Assembly: GCA_003152255.1 (NCBI GenBank)
Contig: PLZT01000215.1
Coordinates: 1 to 6,337 of the forward strand
Length of the DNA stretch: 6,337 nucleotides
Direction of reading: 5' to 3'
Source of the DNA: Methylocystaceae bacterium
GTDB taxonomy: Bacteria; Pseudomonadota; Alphaproteobacteria; Rhizobiales; Beijerinckiaceae
In this document: piece after piece, positions 4,366 to 6,337 of the stretch
How the letters are laid out: each line of letters begins with the position of its first letter
How positions within the stretch are numbered: position 1 is the first letter of the stretch
The notes under the pieces: generated by a model
Databases searched by the model: none
The model's input: only the letters and a program-made list of their open reading frames with translations
Told to the model about the DNA's origin: nothing
Program-made: the position numbers and the translations under genes

Positions 4366-5049
4366 TTAACGTGCCGTATCACGCTTCCGCCGGTTGCATT
4401 CAACACAAAGAACCTGACAGTTTTGAAAGCCGTTGGAGCCGCCTTTTGCAACTGGAATTATATGATCAAATTCTATCTCCTCGTTCATCCCCACTTTGTG
4501 TGGTTTTCTGTCTACTCCTGAGCAAATCCTGCCGGACTCCTCGAAATCCTCTAAAACTGCTTGTCGAACTGAACCTTGAAAATACCGGGGATGGCCGTTT
4601 TCCGCAGTAACCTCGGAATCGTTCGGACAAATAGGTAGAGCCTTTAGAAAGGTCAAAATAATCAAAAGCTCTTCGTTCTGACATCTCCACTGAACAACAC
4701 CAGGAGTTGTTGACTCCAAGGCTTCAAGAAAAATGCCCTTTGATCCTTTGATTTTTTTGCAGAACGCCTCTTTTTCTGGGGTTTGGTGGGATGGCAAGAT
4801 CAATCTGAGATGACCGACCGCAGGCTTCAGCACGCACAAGACGGCCCCTTTATAGTGGACATTGACGCTTCCACCGGCTTGTATGGTGATCGTAACCCAC
4901 GGGTTGTCTGCTTGAAGTTCGTCTAGGTTTTTTAGGAAGTCAATTACGTGTTGCACAAAGAGATTGTTGTAAGACCCAGCACCTTTCCGTGGCAGAGAGT
5001 GGCTGATGAAATCGCACCATTTGTAAGCAGGCCCGCGTGTTCTTCGCAT
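4366..5049 (-). CDS. HNH endonuclease with uncharacterised N-terminal domain, 227 aa
   Basis: The C-terminal 60 residues are an HNH nuclease fold, a metal-dependent module that cuts DNA. They contain FDHIIPVAKGGSN with the D195-H196 pair, N210 (GFQNCQ), the zinc-binding C215-x2-C218 (LCVECNRRK) and N219 in the last position, so this is an H-N-N variant. The first metal-binding cysteine pair is incomplete: only C176 (GRICSGVDRKPHKVG) is seen, a pattern I associate with an HNH subgroup having GVDRKPH-like linkers. Residues 1-165 match nothing I recognise. They contain predicted strands WVTITIQAGGSVNVHYKG and VLCVLKPAVGHLRLILP and several helices, and may be a sensing or partner-binding domain. 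The start is firm: GAGAGAGG lies five bases before the ATG at 5049. It is the first gene of a probable operon with the CHAT protease. The coding is less GC-rich than in the flanking folD-like gene, which suggests transfer. Confidence 0.88.
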   Translation of the reverse strand: MRRTRGPAYKWCDFISHSLPRKGAGSYNNLFVQHVIDFLKNLDELQADNPWVTITIQAGGSVNVHYKGAVLCVLKPAVGHLRLILPSHQTPEKEAFCKKIKGSKGIFLEALESTTPGVVQWRCQNEELLIILTFLKALPICPNDSEVTAENGHPRYFQGSVRQAVLEDFEESGRICSGVDRKPHKVGMNEEIEFDHIIPVAKGGSNGFQNCQVLCVECNRRKRDTAR

Positions 5050-5105
5050 GCTGGCCTCTCTCTCGGTTAGCTAAAAATCGAGTTTCTAGTCCGCTGTTAC
5101 TCAGA

Positions 5106-5127
5106 CCCGTTTGATCGTCTCAACGGG
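5106..5127. repeat. Hairpin CCCGTTTGA/TCAACGGG
   Basis: CCCGTTTGA (5106-5114) pairs with TCAACGGG (5120-5127) across five bases, with one bulged T. On the plus strand it is followed by CTTTAAAA, a poor terminator tail. It lies about 57 bases upstream of the HNH ATG, where it could also affect transcription of that operon. Confidence 0.45.
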
Positions 5128-5177
5128 CTTTAAAAGGAACCCAACGCAAGGCGCACCGCGCACAGTGGCGCGTCGTT

Positions 5178-5196
5178 CTTTTTGAGGGTCAAAAAG
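5178..5196. repeat. Perfect inverted repeat CTTTTTGA-GGG-TCAAAAAG
   Basis: Two exact 8-base arms flank GGG. Outside them CGCG occurs on both sides. A related CTTTTTGAGG lies at 5274-5283 and CTTTTTGAGA near 64-73. It could be an operator or a small structured element; nothing decides which. Confidence 0.5.
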
Positions 5197-5290
5197 CGCG
5201 TTTTCGCCATATATCGCAGGCGACTCCGCGCTATTCATTAATCTTGAGATTTGCACGGCGGGGCGCAATGTCCGCTTTTTGAGGAACTGC

Positions 5291-5323
5291 GGGCGAGGCG
5301 AGCGACGGGGCGGCTCGTCGCCC
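5291..5323. terminator. GC-rich hairpin downstream of the folD-like gene
   Basis: GGGCGA plus CGAGC (5291-5303, with two bulged bases) pairs with GCTCG plus TCGCCC (5313-5323) around a nine-base loop. It lies about 80 bases after the stop of the folD-like gene, read on the minus strand. No T run follows on that strand, so a terminator role is only possible, not shown. Confidence 0.3.
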
Positions 5324-5365
5324 TTTGACCCCAAACGGCCATTCGGTCACAGGCCAGTCGGATCG

Positions 5366-5393
5366 AGTTAATGAAGGGCTAGTTAATGCAGGG
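5366..5393 (+). repeat. Two-copy tandem repeat AGTTAATGnAGGG
   Basis: AGTTAATGAAGGG (5366-5378) and AGTTAATGCAGGG (5381-5393) repeat with a 15-base period and one difference. They lie just beyond the stop of the folD-like gene. The role is unknown; slippage or a paired protein site would both fit. Confidence 0.5.
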
Positions 5394-5405
5394 ACAGAGG
5401 TTGCC

Positions 5406-6278
5406 TCAAGCGCGCCTCCCCCCTGGAACTTGTCCGTGCCCTTGAAATACCGCTTCCGCCGCGGCCAAAGCGTGCCGCGCGAGCATGGCGATCGCCATGG
5501 CGCCCACGCTCGAGTGCAACGCGATGTGGCTTGCACGGCAGTCGCTAAGGTCGAATGTGATCCTGCCGCCGGTGATGACTGCGACGCCGCGTCCGATCGT
5601 GTCTTTGGTGATCAGGTCCGGTTCTCTGAGAGCTATCACGACGATCTCTGCCTGATCGAGGAGCGGCAGGAGCACCTCTCTTGGCGTTCCCGCATGGCAA
5701 CAGGAGACACTCGCGTCTCCCGCATTGAGGAGCGCAAGTATCGACGGCATGCCGGCGGTTGGTCCGCGGCCAATAACCACGCAATGGCGTCCTTTGACGG
5801 GAAACCGAGAGCGCTTCAAGAGTTCCATCATCCCTTCCGCGGTGCAGGGAATATACCCCGGCTGTTTTAACGCGAGGAGGCCAATCATCGCGGAATTCAT
5901 GCCATCGATATCTTTGTGCCGATCGACGGCATCAAAGACCCTTCGCTCTTCTTCTGGCGTGAATCCGGACATGGGATGCAACACCAGGATGCCGCTTATG
6001 CTCGGGTCTGAATTCAGTAAGGCGATCCTTTCCAGCACCGCCTCGACCGGCGTTCTTTCCGGGATACGGACGACATCGACCGTAATTCCGACCTCCGCAT
6101 CTCTGAACGTTTTCTGGATCGAACGAAGATAACTCTGGCTGCTCAGGCCATCACCGCTGAGCAGTACGCCGATCTTCGTGGCGCAAACCCGAGAGCTCAG
6201 GATGCTTTGACGCGACTTGACCTCAGCAAGGATTTCTCGCTGGATGCCCTTTGCATTTAGGGGAATAGGCACTCGCAT
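5406..6278 (-). CDS. Divergent FolD-family protein, 290 aa, lacking key catalytic residues
   Basis: FolD proteins interconvert methylene-, methenyl- and formyl-tetrahydrofolate in the cytosol. The two-domain layout is complete: N-terminal catalytic domain (about 1-155), NAD(P)-binding domain with VVIGRGPTAGMPSILALLNAG (about 167-187), and the tail helix. Y50 and D125 (KDIDGMN) match the family, as do CTAEGMMELL and the GILV strand. However, the catalytic lysine four residues after the tyrosine is I54 (K56 is nearby), the active-site glutamine of ILVQLPLP is replaced (ILVLHPMS), and the PGGVGPMT motif reads HSSVGAMAI. Canonical activity is therefore doubtful, and a changed reaction or substrate is likely. 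The start is ambiguous: AAAGGAG touches the ATG at 6278, whereas a GTG at 6272 has ideal six-base spacing and would give 288 aa. Only 59 bases precede it in the window, so its operon is not visible. Confidence 0.88.
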   Translation of the reverse strand: MRVPIPLNAKGIQREILAEVKSRQSILSSRVCATKIGVLLSGDGLSSQSYLRSIQKTFRDAEVGITVDVVRIPERTPVEAVLERIALLNSDPSISGILVLHPMSGFTPEEERRVFDAVDRHKDIDGMNSAMIGLLALKQPGYIPCTAEGMMELLKRSRFPVKGRHCVVIGRGPTAGMPSILALLNAGDASVSCCHAGTPREVLLPLLDQAEIVVIALREPDLITKDTIGRGVAVITGGRITFDLSDCRASHIALHSSVGAMAIAMLARHALAAAEAVFQGHGQVPGGRRA

Positions 6279-6337
6279 CTCCTTTGACCGATTGAGTTTC
6301 CCGTAACTTCATTGCCTAGACCGTATGTTCGCCGTAT

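Larger units (their letters stand above)
5050..5405. other. Intergenic interval with several repeats and no convincing gene
   Basis: This stretch separates the HNH gene from the folD-like gene and holds the HNH ribosome-binding site at its left edge. A minus-strand frame (5101-5334, TTG start, or ATG at 5238 for 45 aa) is open, with segments such as IYGENALFDPQKERR. It has no ribosome-binding site, and its 3' end coincides with a hairpin, so I do not call it a gene. Inverted repeats lie at 5106-5127, 5178-5196 and 5291-5323, and a short tandem repeat at 5366-5393. No clear promoter for the HNH operon was found. Confidence 0.5.

Noticed and set aside
4749..4762. TTGATTTTTTTGCA as another copy of the integrase-side repeat
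   Set aside because: It lies inside the HNH coding sequence and differs in T-run length; it is probably chance.
5101..5334. 77-codon minus-strand frame as a gene
   Set aside because: It has only a TTG start, no ribosome-binding site, a hairpin over its 3' end and another inside it. It is kept only as a finding about the interval.
5325..5870. 181-codon plus-strand frame opposite the folD-like gene
   Set aside because: It is antisense to a recognisable FolD-family protein and has no motif of its own.

Overview
The window looks like an accessory, mobile-element-rich stretch of an alphaproteobacterial chromosome or large plasmid. The basis is GC-rich coding in the integrase, the toxin-antitoxin genes and the folD-like gene, together with the style of those proteins; this is an inference. 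Two blocks are visibly richer in A and T than their neighbours: a membrane/coiled-coil gene at about 2156-2854 and a two-gene block at about 3560-5060. A mosaic of acquired pieces would give this pattern. No rRNA, tRNA or CRISPR array was found.

Left part (1-1202): a helical protein of unknown function lies on the minus strand (154-663). Upstream of it is a small minus-strand zinc-ribbon-like gene (827-1018), followed by a convincing intrinsic terminator (775-811). Bases 1112-1193 are a short AT-rich stretch just beyond the 3' end of the integrase gene and hold three copies of a GTGCAAAA motif.

Middle (1203-3552): a tyrosine recombinase with the full R-K-HxxR-H-Y set overlaps by ATGA the gene for a one-pass membrane protein with a coiled coil. 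Both are on the minus strand. Divergent from them is a ParD/ParE-type toxin-antitoxin pair on the plus strand, also with an ATGA overlap. The roughly 100-base divergent control region holds two perfect palindromes, each covering a candidate -10 box, and a palindromic TTGCAA that could serve as the -35 box in both directions. The whole unit is bracketed by inverted copies of a 20-base sequence (17/20 identical, 13 contiguous), so it may be a discrete mobile cassette.

Right-centre (3640-5049): two minus-strand genes form a likely operon. The first encodes an HNH nuclease behind a domain I do not recognise. The second is a minimal CHAT/caspase-like cysteine protease with HLAAHG and LSCC motifs. 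This protease plus nuclease pair, next to an integrase and a toxin-antitoxin module, is the best candidate here for an undescribed defence or abortive-infection system. A 15-base inverted copy of the motif found beside the integrase lies between the two genes.

Right end (5050-6278): a 356-base interval contains several inverted repeats and a short tandem repeat but no convincing gene. Beyond it is a FolD-family protein that keeps the overall architecture but lacks the usual catalytic lysine and glutamine and the PGGVGPMT motif, so it is probably not an ordinary methylene-tetrahydrofolate dehydrogenase/cyclohydrolase.
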